The notes under the pieces: model-generated
The model's database searches: none
What the model saw: the letters and a program-made list of their open reading frames with translations, nothing else
What the model was told of the DNA's origin: nothing
Shown here: positions 37,216 through 48,400 of the stretch, piece after piece
Position numbering within the stretch: position 1 is the stretch's first letter
Layout: the number at the start of each line of letters is the position of its first letter
Assembly: GCA_012845835.1 (NCBI GenBank)
Contig: JABAKD010000020.1
Coordinates: 16,652,306-16,716,305 of the forward strand
Source of the DNA: Undaria pinnatifida
Lineage: Eukaryota; Sar; Phaeophyceae; Laminariales; Alariaceae
Length of the DNA stretch: 64,000 bases
Direction of reading: 5' to 3'
Translations under genes and position numbers: made by a program

Positions 37216-38159
37216 GGGTCAACGCATGTCGTATACCTCGGTCGGTTGGTTGGTCCTTGGTTCCTTCCCAGGATGTCGTGTTCTATGGCGGTTCTTTTTA
37301 CCGGTACAAGTATTGTTTGCAGCAGCATTTGGTGGTGTGCGCGCGAAAAATGAGAAAGAAACCGCAACCCACACGCACGGGCAATTAGCCACGCGCTCAT
37401 GGCGCTAGACCACCGGGTCGACCTGGCGAGCGACCCGACGAGCGAGCTATTAATAGTATCTATGCTGTCTCCGGCCCCGGCAATCAGCCTAGCTGAGCCG
37501 CCTCCGGCAGCAAGCTCACAACTGGGTCGATGGATCTGTCAAGCATGGGGGCTACGATCCGCGAGGATGCGTTTTCTGCTGCTGTGGTGCTTGCTGCTAC
37601 CAGATTGCTGCTGCTGCTGCTTACTACTGCTAAAAAAAAAGCAAACGTTTGGTCATATTCCGTACTGGTGGTATGATAATTCTCGAGCTAGCTACTACTA
37701 CTACTGCTGTATCTATATTTTGTCTACGCAGTCTCCAGCCCAAGTAAGCAGCGTACTTACTAGCTGAGCCGCCTCCGGCAGCAAGACCACAACTGAGACG
37801 GTGGATCTGTCAGCAGGGGCTGCGACCCGCCAGAATCCGGGGTCTGCTGCTGGTGCTTGCTGCTGCCAGTGCTGCTGCTGCCGTTGCTGCTGCTGCCGTT
37901 GCTGCTGCTGTCGTTGCTGCTGCTGCTGCTGCTGCTGCTGCTTCGACGACGACTGCCCTTTTGCCTTTTTACAATTTTGGTCACATTTCGAACTGGTATG
38001 ATCGTATTACTACTGTTACGGCTTCAGCCGGCACAGGATTCGCATCACACTGTATACCATGCCTGGTGATTGTTCTACACGCTGTGATGACAAATAAATG
38101 ATCGGAGCATCGGCACGAGAGAGGCAGGAAGCGGTAAGATTTGTATGAATTACGGATGG

Positions 38160-38605
38160 ATCCGCGGGTCAGACTTGGGGACGCCTGCACAGCAATGGCC
38201 CTCAGCTGTAAAGTTTGAAAATGGCGGATCCGCGGGCCAGATCCGCTGGTTTGACCCGCGGGCCAGCCGAAAACGATTCGCGGGTCATGATGGCTTGACC
38301 CGCGAGTGACCCGTATCTCGCGGGTCATGAATCGACCGGACCGGCGAGATTTTGAGAACCTCTTAACCCGACCCGACCCGACCCGCGAGATTTTGAAACC
38401 TCTCGACCCGACCCGACCCGACCCGACCCGCGAGATTTCTCAAGCCTATTGACCCGACTCGACCCGACCCGACCCGCGAGATTTGGAAACCCCTTGACCC
38501 GACCCGACCCGATCCGACCCGGTGAATTTTAAAATGTTATGACCCGACCCGAACCGACCCGCGAGATTTTGAAACCCCCTTGACCCGACCCGCGGGACCC
38601 GTGAC
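38160..38605. repeat. (GACCC)n array, right
   Basis: Same pentamer and the same AT-rich spacer as the left array (GCGAGATTTTGAAACC at about 38383 and 38562). It runs up to the right end of the hAT-like element and is preceded by GATCCGCGGGTCAGACTTGG-type words. Confidence 0.85.
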
Positions 38606-38621
38606 AAGCCCTGGAAAATAT

Positions 38622-38720
38622 GCCATGCGGACCGACTTTGCCCGAGATTCTTCACCCCCCGCACCCTTTCAAGGTCCGACCGACTTTCAACCATGGGCGC
38701 CACGTCATGTAGCATGCATA
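38622..38720 (-). repeat. Foldback repeat, left arm, inner part
   Basis: Reverse complement of 39393-39490: GCATGCGGACCGACTTTGCC, CCGCACCCTTTCAAGG, CCATGGGCGCCACGTCATGT. Contiguous with 36612-36830 before the hAT-like insertion. Confidence 0.8.
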
Positions 38721-39392
38721 GAACTGCGCGCTGTCATATATCGGATCCCTTCAGAGCAAGCATTGCAATAACGCTTCGGCACACAGCACGAACCGCTGCT
38801 CAACCATAGACAGCTCGCACACCCCACGTACACGTATGTATCTATGAATAGCGGAGAAAGGGGTGGGACAAAGGGACAAAGGAAGTGACAGTCCCGCTAC
38901 ACGCGCACGATCCTCTTGACCGACACATTCACCACCTCGCGCCCGCCTTGCGAGTTCGCACACCGCATTCTGTTGAAACCCTCGCTACCGATGACGCCAC
39001 CATCGACCCTGACGATGCACGCACACCGCTATCTCGTCCGCCTTGCGTATTCCTACACCGCATTCTGTGGAAATCCACGCAGGGAGAGGACGCCACCACT
39101 TAAACTTGGTAGTTAAGAACTTGGGCTCACTTGAAATGCCCGGAAAATAGCCAATAATACACTATCCATACACTGAAGCCTATATAAGATGCCCCATTGA
39201 AAAATAAGAAGAATAAGAACCGAGCCTCGGACAAAAAAAGATATCCTTAAGTGATGGCGCGATCTGTAGTCGTACACTACTGGTAATGTACCAAACAACG
39301 GCGTTTTCGACTGTTGAAATGTAGACCTTGAAATAATCGGGAGGATATTACTTGTAGTCTTCTACATGGCCTTGTACATGTAGTCTTGTAGC

Positions 39393-39720
39393 CATGCAGT
39401 CTACATGACGTGGCGCCCATGGTTGACATTCGGTCGGAATTTGAAAGGGTGTGGGGCGTGAAGAGCCTCGGCCAAAGTCGGTCCGCGTGGTATATATTTC
39501 CGATAGAAAGCGGTATGGGTCACGTCAGAAAGCGGCGACGGCCGAGCTGACAAGCCGCGGTACGATGTACGATGTACCGCAAGGGGTTGGTGTCAGAAAT
39601 AAAAAACGGATACGAGGCTGTGTTGACCAATCAGCGTCGCAGATTGGGGCCGAAAGTTTAGGTGTGTTCTGTACCGCACGGTGGCGCGGAATGGTTGTGG
39701 TGTACCGCTTTCTGTCGTCT
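39393..39720 (+). repeat. Foldback repeat, right arm (unsplit)
   Basis: Intact arm of an inverted repeat with about 320-330 bp arms and a spacer of about 670 bp (38721-39392). It keeps the empty insertion site at about 39481-39489. The spacer has an imperfect duplication (CACACCGCATTCTGTTGAAA / CTACACCGCATTCTGTGGAA) and no recognised gene. Confidence 0.8.
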
Positions 39721-40489
39721 ACGTATCATATATAGGTAAAATGCTAGGGTATGTTGTCGTGAGCACCACTCACACGTGCATCAGACGTGGACGCGACATC
39801 TACAGGAGCACAACATCTTCGACATGAAAAAAACAGGACGTATAATCGTATATTATCCAATGTGAAAGGGAATTACGGCAGATGTGTCAAAAGTGTGATA
39901 AACCACACTACTGACCTATTAATAGTTCGTTGGGTACTTGGTACGTACTGTCTGCGTGATCGCCTCCCAACCTGTGCCGAACGAAGTAACATATGCCGAA
40001 CGAAGTAGGAATGTAATTGAGCGTGGACACATCAAGGGTCCCTTTAAAACATTTAAGCCCGTGTGCTGATTTGCACTTCTCCCCCTCGTGTTCTCCCCCT
40101 CGTGTTCATTGGCGATGGCATTGCATGACCACATCACCTTGTTTGCTGTATTTGCAATATGTGTCTCTTTCTTGTAATTGGTGACCTCAGAGTCCCACAT
40201 CGGCAAGGTTATTGATTGTGCTGGATGTACATGGGTAAAATATCAGTTTATCGTCAAGACCACACACCTGTTGAAAAGTAGCTGTCATATCTGGCACGCA
40301 TTTTTAGTCGTAATATTGTATATTTAGAAAAATAAAAATATGTGTAGCAACATAACTATCGCAAACTTCCCACACAAGTCACTATCAAATAATCGCAGGT
40401 AGCATATTTTGCTATCATCCACCTCCGTCCCCCGCCACCATCACCACACACACGCATCCCCCCCCCCCCCCCCCCTCCCCCGCCGCCTC
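39721..40489. other. Gene-free stretch
   Basis: No recognised gene. A (CACGAAC)-type duplication (GCCGAACGAAGTA twice near 39976-40008) and a run of 15 or more C at about 40460 are the only notable points. Confidence 0.35.
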
Positions 40490-40509
40490 ACCTGCAATCG
40501 AATCTACTA

Positions 40510-40978
40510 AGAGTAATGAACACTACCAGACAGGTGATATCACCTCATTACCTATCCAGCCAGCCATACCGTAGCTCCAATTCATTTATTCCCCCCCCCC
40601 CCCTGCCCCCCTCCTTCCCCGCCACCTGCACCACCACCTGGACCTAGCACGTATTGTAAGTTCCTACCTTGTATACATTGAATGCGACCTAAAGCGGTTG
40701 GAATTCCCCCGCCCCTCCCCCCCTTCGTTTGGTTCTTTCCCGCTGCCTCACCTACAATCGATCCGCTCAGAGTAATGAACACTACCAGACAGGTGATATC
40801 ACCTCATTACTTATCCAGCCAGCCATACCGTAGCTCCAACCCCCCCCCCCCCCCCTCCTTCCCCGCTACCTGCACCATTGCCTAGACCTAGCACCACGCC
40901 TATAGTAAGTTCCTACCAGGTATACATATATGCGACCTAAAGCGGTTGGAATTCCCTCCCCCCCCCCCCCCCCCCCCC
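40510..40978. repeat. 259-bp tandem duplication with poly-C tracts
   Basis: GAGTAATGAACACTACCAGA starts at 40511 and again at 40770; each copy runs through CAGCCATACCGTAGCTCCAA, a poly-C tract and ATGCGACCTAAAGCGGTTGG. The C runs (about 12-20 nt at 40590, 40840 and 40957) differ in length between copies. Confidence 0.85.
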
Positions 40979-40994
40979 TTCGAACATGCCGCCC

Positions 40995-41415
40995 TCCCCT
41001 CACCGGTTGTACGATTTACAGGATATACATAGTAAACTGATGCATTCCTTCCACAACCGTCAGATTTGTCCCCGTGAAAGGGTTATAGTTTCCGCGCACA
41101 TATTGAATCCCCCCCCCCCCCCCTGCTCCTCTTTTTTCGCCCCCGGCCCCCGGGTTTTGTTTTTTGTTTTTGTTTTTCTTTCTTCTTAAAACTCTGCCCT
41201 TCCTCCTGTCGTGCCCGGGTGACGCCTATTTTGTGTATGAATCCTGTCCAATGAGCGATCAGAAAAAACTGATATGTTTTTATTTTCGTCTAATAAAACT
41301 CCTCACCGGTTATACGACTTACAGGATGTACTTGATAAACTGATGCATATCCTTCACAGCTGTCAGATTTTGTCCCCCTCAAAAAGGGGTTTCATAGTTT
41401 CCGCGCGCAGATTGG
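40995..41415. repeat. Two diverged copies of a ~110-bp block
   Basis: CTCACCGGTTGTACGATTTACAGGAT at about 41000 and CTCACCGGTTATACGACTTA at about 41301 begin similar blocks ending in GTCAGATTTTGTCCCC and ATAGTTTCCGCGC; period about 300. The second copy abuts the reverse family-B repeat. Confidence 0.7.
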
Positions 41416-41420
41416 TTAGC

Positions 41421-41590
41421 ATCACCCTGTTGACCCTGGTACAAGCTACACTGCAGTTCCAAGGGGAGTCGCCCACCTATATCCTTAATTAGGACACACC
41501 CAGTAATACGCGCGATCGGAGTATCACACAGCTTGCAAAGATGAGTTTCGACGAAATCTTCGATCTCACAGCTGGAGAGCATTTTAATTT
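41421..41590 (-). repeat. Dispersed repeat family B, copy 2
   Basis: Reverse complement of 5581-5742: CTGTTGACCCTGGTACAAGC, CCAAGGGGAGTCGCC, GCGCGATCGGAGTATCAC, GATCTCACAGCTGGAG. A further fragment (ATGAGTTTCGACGAAATC) lies at 41926-41985. Confidence 0.65.
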
Positions 41591-42180
41591 TTATAATATA
41601 GGTAACTATTGCTACGAGTACGAGTATAACTTTTGCGCATTGACAAAACCACGAAAACATTGCTGTCATAGGCTTCTTCCCTATATGTCACACAGCGGCA
41701 GTATTGTAGCTCAGCACCACAGCACCACCAGCATCGACATACCAGATACCTCGCAGTCCACAAGCACGGCTGACTCTTTGCACTTGCTTGTGGACGACGG
41801 GCCACCGCCGCGAGCACGGAGGCTCGAAGCTGGGTCTGGTGCCGTGTTTACGCTTCTGTCCACCCAAATCAAATAATATACGATTGAGTTTTAATTGTCA
41901 ATACTGCTGTTTGGATGTCAACGACAAAATGATGAGTTTCGACGAAATCCTCGATTGCAGAGCAGATGAGTTGTCTGTTCATTCTTTATAAAACTGTCAT
42001 GCTGTAGATATGTAATCAAATATCATATGTCTCAAAAAGTCGCTTCTGCGCTCTCTCTCCTCTCTTACGCCTGTCATCACGCATTGCTCATCTCATCCCA
42101 TCCCATCCCATCTCATCTCATCCCGTCCCATCCCATGCATCCCCCCCCCCTTCCCCCCCCAATTCCCATCCCCGATACAG

Positions 42181-43524
42181 CGCGCGGCACACTGGGCATC
42201 CCCGCTGGCGCAGACAGCAGCTCGAGGAATAGCTTGTCAACGGGCAGCTGAGAGCAACAGCGGGTCATCATCAACTTTGGGACTGGGGGCGGCGGCGGCA
42301 GCGGCGGCAGCCATTGCCGCGGCGTGCGGCGTTTCTATCGGCGGGGGGCATGGTCTGGTTGCGGAGTGTCGGCAGGACAGTTATGCGGATGGGGGCGGCG
42401 GGGAGGGTGGGGGTGGAGGGGTGGGCAGGCAGGACTCTCGAACATTCAACAGGGAGGACTCGCGAACGATGAACAGGGAGGACTCGAGATCGGCCATGTG
42501 GCCTAACAGGGATCGTCCAAGTGAGTGGGTGTGGGTTGTTGGGTTGTTCAGTCGGAGTGGTGGGGTGGTGTGGCTGTGTGGTGAAGGAGTGGTAGAGTGA
42601 GGTGGTATGGTGGCGGATGGATAAGAGTTATATGCGTGACGGACTGGTACATTAGATACATTTGATGCATTGGTACACATTGCAGTGCATGCGAAGTGCA
42701 CCAATACGATTTTAACACTGCGCAGTAGTTTGTTGTTCACCTGGTACTAGGTATATCAATATCGACTACTGTCGCTGTGTGGACTCTGCTGTCCTACTGA
42801 GCGAGTGCGGCTTCGAGTTTACACCGCGGCAAAATAAAGGATTGCTTTTTCGAGCTAGCTGAAGCCGGGGTCTACGACGTATATTCTTCGCCCGACCGCC
42901 GCCTGAGAATCGCATGTGCGATTTTCCAAATTCTCCAGATTAACCAACGCACTCACGTTGAACACTTTGTTACAAACTCGCTGCCTATCGAATTCGTGTG
43001 TAGAGTCGGGCCGTTTTTTTAATAGTACGTACTCGCTCTCGGTCGAAGTGAGAAGAAATGCCGTAGTTGTGTATTTTTGTTGCGATGTATAGTAGCAATT
43101 GGTGATGGTGATGTTGGTGAGGCGGTTGTGGTGTTGTTGGTGTTGATGTTGCTGGTGGTGGTGGTGGCATATATGGTCGGTGCTGGTGTTGCCCTTGGTT
43201 GTGGTCGTGGATATTGTGTTTGTTGTGTTGGCGATGGTGGTGTTGCTGGAGTTGGTCGTGTTTTAGCTGTACAAACAGTCGTATATTGCTGTTTACTGGG
43301 TTTTTGGTGCTGATCGTGTTGGTGACGGTGGTGGCGTTAGTAGTTTTTCGTTGTGGTTTTGGTTGTCGTTGTTGTTTGTGGTGTGTATGTTGTTTTCAGG
43401 TATTAGCCGCTTGATCCGTTCGGTGTCTTTCTATCGGATGGCGTATACGGGAAGGTCCATTTTTACGTTAGACTACGATTATGGAAAAAAAATTAGCGAT
43501 TTTTTCTGGCGATTATTTTTGTAG
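42181..43524 (+). CDS. Unrecognised Ala/Gly/Ser-rich protein, two 3' exons (partial)
   Basis: Two exons that fit each other: 42181-42520 (acceptor CCCCGATACAG after a long C/T tract, donor GTGAGT) and 43400-43524 (acceptor TTGTTTTCAG, stop TAG). They share one open frame through a phase-1 junction. The first encodes a Ser/Gln-rich start, an Ala run followed by GVSIGGGHGL, a Gly run, and a repeat of the type Arg-Gln/Glu-Asp-Ser-Arg (QDSRTFN, EDSRTMN, EDSRSAM). The second encodes SISRLIRSVSFYRMAYTGRS and a short hydrophobic end. The upstream part was not found; an open stretch at about 41696-41850 (TTSIDIPDTSQSTSTADSL) is a possible earlier exon. No domain is recognised. The intron is GTT/GGT-rich. 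Confidence 0.4.
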
Positions 43525-45022
43525 TTTTGAGGCTCCAAAAACAACTGCATCAGGGATAAGGGGCGTCCATTATGGCTTCTGATTTTTCGAAAGTGGTTTT
43601 ATTTTGAATTGGTAGGTCTTGTTTTGCCCTTTGCCTTCGTTTTTGAAATCTGGCACGTACACTGTCGCCGGCGACGTTAGGTCGCCACCGCCTCTGCTGC
43701 TGTCTCTGCTGCTGTCTCTGCTGCTGCGCTGCTGCTGTGCTGCTGCTGTGCTGCTGCTGTGCTGCTGCTGTGCTGCTGCTGTGGTGGTTTTCATGGTCGT
43801 GGTGGTGGTGGTGGTGCTGTCGCGTTTGTTCGAGGACAAAGCTTTGTCTCGCACACATCAAGCGCGGCATGCTGTCGTATAGTGTGTTTGTGATTCTTGG
43901 TTGTGGGTGATGGTGAAGTGTACAGCAGACAGGTATCATACCAGGTACATTATAGGCAGTTGCTGTTGTTCTCACATTAACTCGCATAATCAAGTCCGTG
44001 GTCACGGGACAGGCTCCGGTCACTCTGTGGTGACATGTGATACTTGGTACGAGGTATTATCCAAAAGTCATATAATCGCAGTTCTGAGAGGTTGGAAGAG
44101 CTGTTATTTCTGGGCTCAGAAATCACCAAATCCGCTGATTTCTGGCCTCGATTATTTCTGAACCCAGAAATAACGATGATTTCTGATCGCATAGTGGATG
44201 GTTTTTATTTTTGGCATCGGAGATCCCTATTGAAGAGAGAAATAATCGCTGAAAATATTTCCCATAATAGTTGGTCTTGAGGGATATTTTTGTTTTTTGC
44301 TTCATAGAACCATTTTTTGATGTTTTGAATGTTGAAATTGAAATTTGAAATTTAAGTTTTTGAATTGTTCGCGTTGAAATGTTGCATTTTGCATTTCCAG
44401 TTTTGAATTTTGAATCGCTCGTTTTGAATTGTTGAATTATTGAAGTTTGCATGCCGATTTGTTGTTTACGTTTTTATTTTCGCCCTTGACCCACCCGCTC
44501 AGCGCCGGCGAGTACAGGGGGACAAAATATTGTTAAGAGCTCGGTGCTTCTACTGGTTTTAATACCCGGTGTAAATCGTGTACTGCACGATACGGAAGGC
44601 GCACAAGTGAAAAGGTCCAATGTGCAAACTGAACTCACATGGCCGCGGGTATCCACTCAACTACAGCATAGAGTTCCCCCGTTCCCACAACTAACCAACT
44701 CGCGGCTACAAACTACACCGGTTGGGCTGCCTGCACCGTACAAACCGCACGGTAATTGTGAGTATACACGAACGCTCCCGCTGTCTGGAGTGAGTCAATA
44801 GGAATAAAACAAGAACAAAGCCGTGAATCCATAATTGAATTAGCAATAAAAATAGAATACGGGAAATAAATGTTGTATTCTAGCTAAAAACCAAAATTAG
44901 AAGGAGCGGAAACCTAGTAACTAATTGTCCAACAAAATTCCACCCTATTCTTACAACTGAGCTATTTATACGTCGTAGGGAATAAAAAAAACAGTTATTG
45001 GTGTACTAATTTTACATTTTTT
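43525..45022. other. Gene-free, repeat-bearing stretch
   Basis: Contains GCTGCTGCTGT repeats (about 43690-43790), a short reverse LINE-tail copy (43963-44030) and an AT-rich part of TTTTGAATTG words (44290-44470). At about 44578-44603, GCACGATACGGAAGGCGCAC nearly repeats bases 6-30 of the window (start of the RT remnant). No gene is recognised. Confidence 0.4.
43963..44030 (-). repeat. Short LINE 3'-end copy
   Basis: Reverse complement of the last 65 or so bp of the LINE tail: GTTGTTCTCACATTAACTCG, CATAATCAAGTCCGTGGTCAC, GGGACAGGCTCC. Confidence 0.7.
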
Positions 45023-45350
45023 AAGGATTGCAAGACCAGAAGCATCACGTGGCGAAGATATTTTTTTATCAACCCTTCTTCGAGTAGAGGCGAGGATCCC
45101 GTGCGATTGGTGTTGGTATTTGTTGGTGGGAAGGGGAGCATCGTCCGATCCGATCTGCCCTCCTTTTTTTGTTTGTTACATTCTTCAAGGATTGCAAGAC
45201 CAGAAGCATCACGTGGCGAAGATATTTTTTTATCAACCCTTCTTCGAGTAGAGGCGAGGACCCCGTGCGATTGGTGTTGGTATTTGTTGGTGGGAAGGGG
45301 AGCATCGTCCGATCCGATTTGCCCTCCTTTTTTGTTTGTTTTGCTTTGCT
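45023..45350. repeat. 164-bp tandem duplication upstream of PRPP synthase
   Basis: AAGGATTGCAAGACCAGAAG starts at 45023 and 45187. The copies run through GGCGAAGATATTTTTTTATC and GGGAGCATCGTCCGATCCGA and are nearly identical. It sits about 100 bp before the first recognised coding exon of the gene, so it may lie in its promoter or in a 5' UTR intron. Confidence 0.9.
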
Positions 45351-45461
45351 TTGTTCGGTTTTGTTTTATTTTCACCTGTTGCACCCGTGTTGGTTGTTCG
45401 ACGGTTTTTTTTTTTTTTCGGTTTTCTCGTTTGCTTCTTTTGGTTGACAGAATCTGGTGGA

Positions 45462-48400
45462 ATGAAGATATTTTCGGGCAACGCTAACCCCGCTTTGGCC
45501 AAGGACATCGCGGCGTACCTGGGCATCAACCTGGGAAGGGTTAAGGTAGGGGAGGGGTGCCCACGCAAGCCCTGCGTCAGCGTTGTTGGCAACGTCAACG
45601 GCGATGCTGCTCTACACGCCGCTGTATCGTGTTGCCCTGAATTGCAAAAATCACCCCACCCCCACCCCAGCCCCAACCCCCCCCGTTTCTTCGTTTCGGC
45701 GTTTTGGTGCTTCGATTTTTTCTACAGTCCGTGCGTTCCTACAAAATCGTCAGCGCTAGGTTTGCCCCATTGCATAGTGCCGTAGTCGATATTTTCCTTT
45801 TCAAGCTGGGTGGTACGTTGGCCGCAAATGCTTATTCCTCCCTTGTTAAAAGCAAAAACTACACCAGTAGTGTGCACTAGGTATACGTCAGGTGTGATCT
45901 ACAGTAGCACGTACCTGGCAGGTGAAACGAAACTCATCTTACCAAGCTGCGCGACACTTCGGTCGCGAGTGTTTGCCATTCATTCATTTTATATAAGTTG
46001 ACTTGTCACGTGCTATTTTTCGTTTTGGCGTTTGTGGTGGAACAGGTGGACCGTTTCGCGGATGGGGAGGTGAACGTCATGGTCAAGGAGAACGTTCGGG
46101 GTAAGGACGTCTACATCATACAGCCGACGTGCATGCCCGTCAACGAGAACCTTGTCGAGTTGCTGCTCATGGTGAGTTGCTCATCATTCACCAACCACGC
46201 TACCAGGTACATAAGAGACCGCGCTTTGACCCTTTCGACTGACCGCGCCCCCTGCCCTAAACGTAGTACGCGAAGGTGAACAACGACCTTGACGCCACGG
46301 GAAAAACAGTCGCTCACATAACACATACTTCGAAGTAATATATTATCTAAAAGATGCTACTGTAGGTTGTCGTTTTTTTCTTTGTAGTTACTCCGGGCAA
46401 TAGTCCGTTGGAGACGAGGGGGCGGGGGTGGAAAGGGCGCGCGCGCGCGTGGGGGGGGGGGGGGGGGGCGTAGGTCAGTTCGAGATTTTGTGTCTCTTGA
46501 AAATCGGTGCTTGCGTCTCGCTTTCGCTACTTGGTAAAGAACCCCCCCCCCCCCCCCCCCCCCTTTCCGCCCTCCCCCTCCGCACCGCCCCCGCCGCTGT
46601 CGTTGTTTTTCTTGTTAATGTTACAGTTGTTACAGTTATTGTTATCCAGGTTGTGATAATTGCTGTTGCTTGCGCTGTTAGTGCTGTTATTACTGGTGTG
46701 GCTGCTGCTGTTGCTGGTGGTGGTGGTGGTGGTGGTGGCGGTGGTGGTGGTGGTGGTGGTGGTGGTGGTGGTGGTGGTGGTGTTGCTGCTAGTGTTGCTT
46801 TTGTTGCTGCTAACGGTGCTGTTGGTATTGTTACTGCTGTTGCCGTTGCTGCCGCCGCTGCTGCCGCCGCTGCTGCCGCTGCTGCTGTTGACGCTGTTGC
46901 TGTTGGTGTTGTTGCTGTTGCCGGTGCTACTATTGTTGGTGCTGGGTTTTGTTTGTCTATGTTGGTGTTGCCGTTAATCTTGCCATTGCCGTTTGCTTAG
47001 GTGAGCACAATGCGTCGGTCGTCGGCGAGACGCATCACCGCGGTGATCCCGTACTACGGGTACGCTCGACAGGACCGCAAGATGACCGCGAGGGTCCCCA
47101 TCTCCGCCGCTGACGTGGCCCGACTAATGGAGGCCATGGGTGAGACACAGCAACGGGCACATATGACAGGGAGATATACACGGACTTTCACTTTCTCTTC
47201 TTTTCTTTTCTTTTCTTTTCTTTGTTTCTTTTTTTTCCGATTGACTTGAGTCTGATGTGCGTATGCGTAGTGATAGGTACCACGTGTAATATAAACGTGA
47301 TAGTCTTCCTTGGGTAGCAAGCGGTATGGTCGTTTTTTTCAGGCGCAAGTAGTGAGACGTATGCACCAGTATGGACCTGGCACATCGTAGGCTGACTACC
47401 GATTTCACTTTTTTTTATGTTTCTGGTGGAGGCATGAATTGCGTCAGCTGTGATATATGCGTGTACCACCTTTGGTTTGTGTTTTTTCTCTGGGGTATTC
47501 CTCAGCTCCAGAGTCACTGGAGCCTGTCCTGTGACCACGGACTTGATTATGCGAGTTAATGTGAGAACAACAACAACAACAACAACACGGACATAGACAC
47601 CCAGTCATGAGAGGCACAATGGCACACACAGAGAGGGAGAGCGATGGGGGGGGGGGGAGAGAGAGAAGGGGAGGGGAAGGAGTCACTGGAGCCTGTCCTG
47701 TGACCACGGGCTTGATTATGCGAGTTAATGTGAGAACAACAACAACAACAACACGGACATCGACACCCAGTCATGAGAGGCACAATGGCACACACAGAGA
47801 GGGAGAGCGATGGGGGGGGGGGGGAGAGAGAAGGGGAGGGGAAGGTTGGGGTTGGGGCAAGGGGGAGTGTAGCAGAGAGGAAGACGGCGAAGGAAAAAGA
47901 GGGAGGGAAAAATAAAGACAGACGGGGGGCCAGAAGGACAGAAGAAAGTAGAGTAACAAATGTGATAGATGATTTCCACGAAGACCAAATGCGTGTGATG
48001 TGTGTTGTCCGTGGTTGTCGTTCGGTAAGGGGAATACTTTTACTACCCCCCCTCCCTCCTCCCAGTCCTCCCCCTGCACTGCCCCCCAGCACCTTCACCC
48101 CCCCCCCCTCCCAGTGGCTAGCTTTGCGTTGCAAAATTGTACTCGTTTTTGTCCACCGCAACGCGTTTGTTTCTGTAGGGGTGGACCGGGTCGTGGCTGT
48201 GGATCTCCACTGCGGGCAGATTCAGGGTTTCTTTGGACCCCGCGTTCCCGTGGACAACCTCGATGGGGGCGTTATTGGGGTGGGGTACTTCGGGGACACG
48301 GACCTGCACAACCCCGGTACGCACTCAGACATGCCAGAAACATGTTGTAAAGTTCTCCCCAATGGATTCCTTGCTCATGCGAAAGAGGAAGTATGGCACT

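Larger units (their letters stand above)
36831..38613. mobile_element. hAT-like non-autonomous DNA transposon, 1.78 kb
   Basis: Ends are inverted repeats CAGGGCTTTTCACG (left) and CAGGGCTTGTCACG (right, reverse complement), flanked by 8-bp near-identical target duplications GAGAATAT (36823-36830) and GAAAATAT (38614-38621). CAGGG termini and 8-bp duplications are typical of hAT elements. The inside has no transposase. It holds (GACCC)n arrays near both ends, CTG/GCTGCCGTT repeats, and a two-copy tandem repeat with period 271 (CTGAGCCGCCTCCGGCAGCA at about 37493 and 37764). The uninserted site survives in the other foldback arm (about 39468-39520). Confidence 0.8.

Noticed and set aside
36800..37408. 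Frame rich in Asp-Pro-Thr-Arg repeats
   Set aside because: Product of the GACCC pentamer array; no start context, no splice support, and the same array is open on both strands.
46451..46568. G and C runs as a quadruplex regulatory switch
   Set aside because: Homopolymer runs are frequent throughout the window, and nothing ties this pair to regulation.
46428..47000. Gly/Val/Ala-rich frame
   Set aside because: Falls in a PRPP synthase intron made of poly-G and GGT/GCT repeats.
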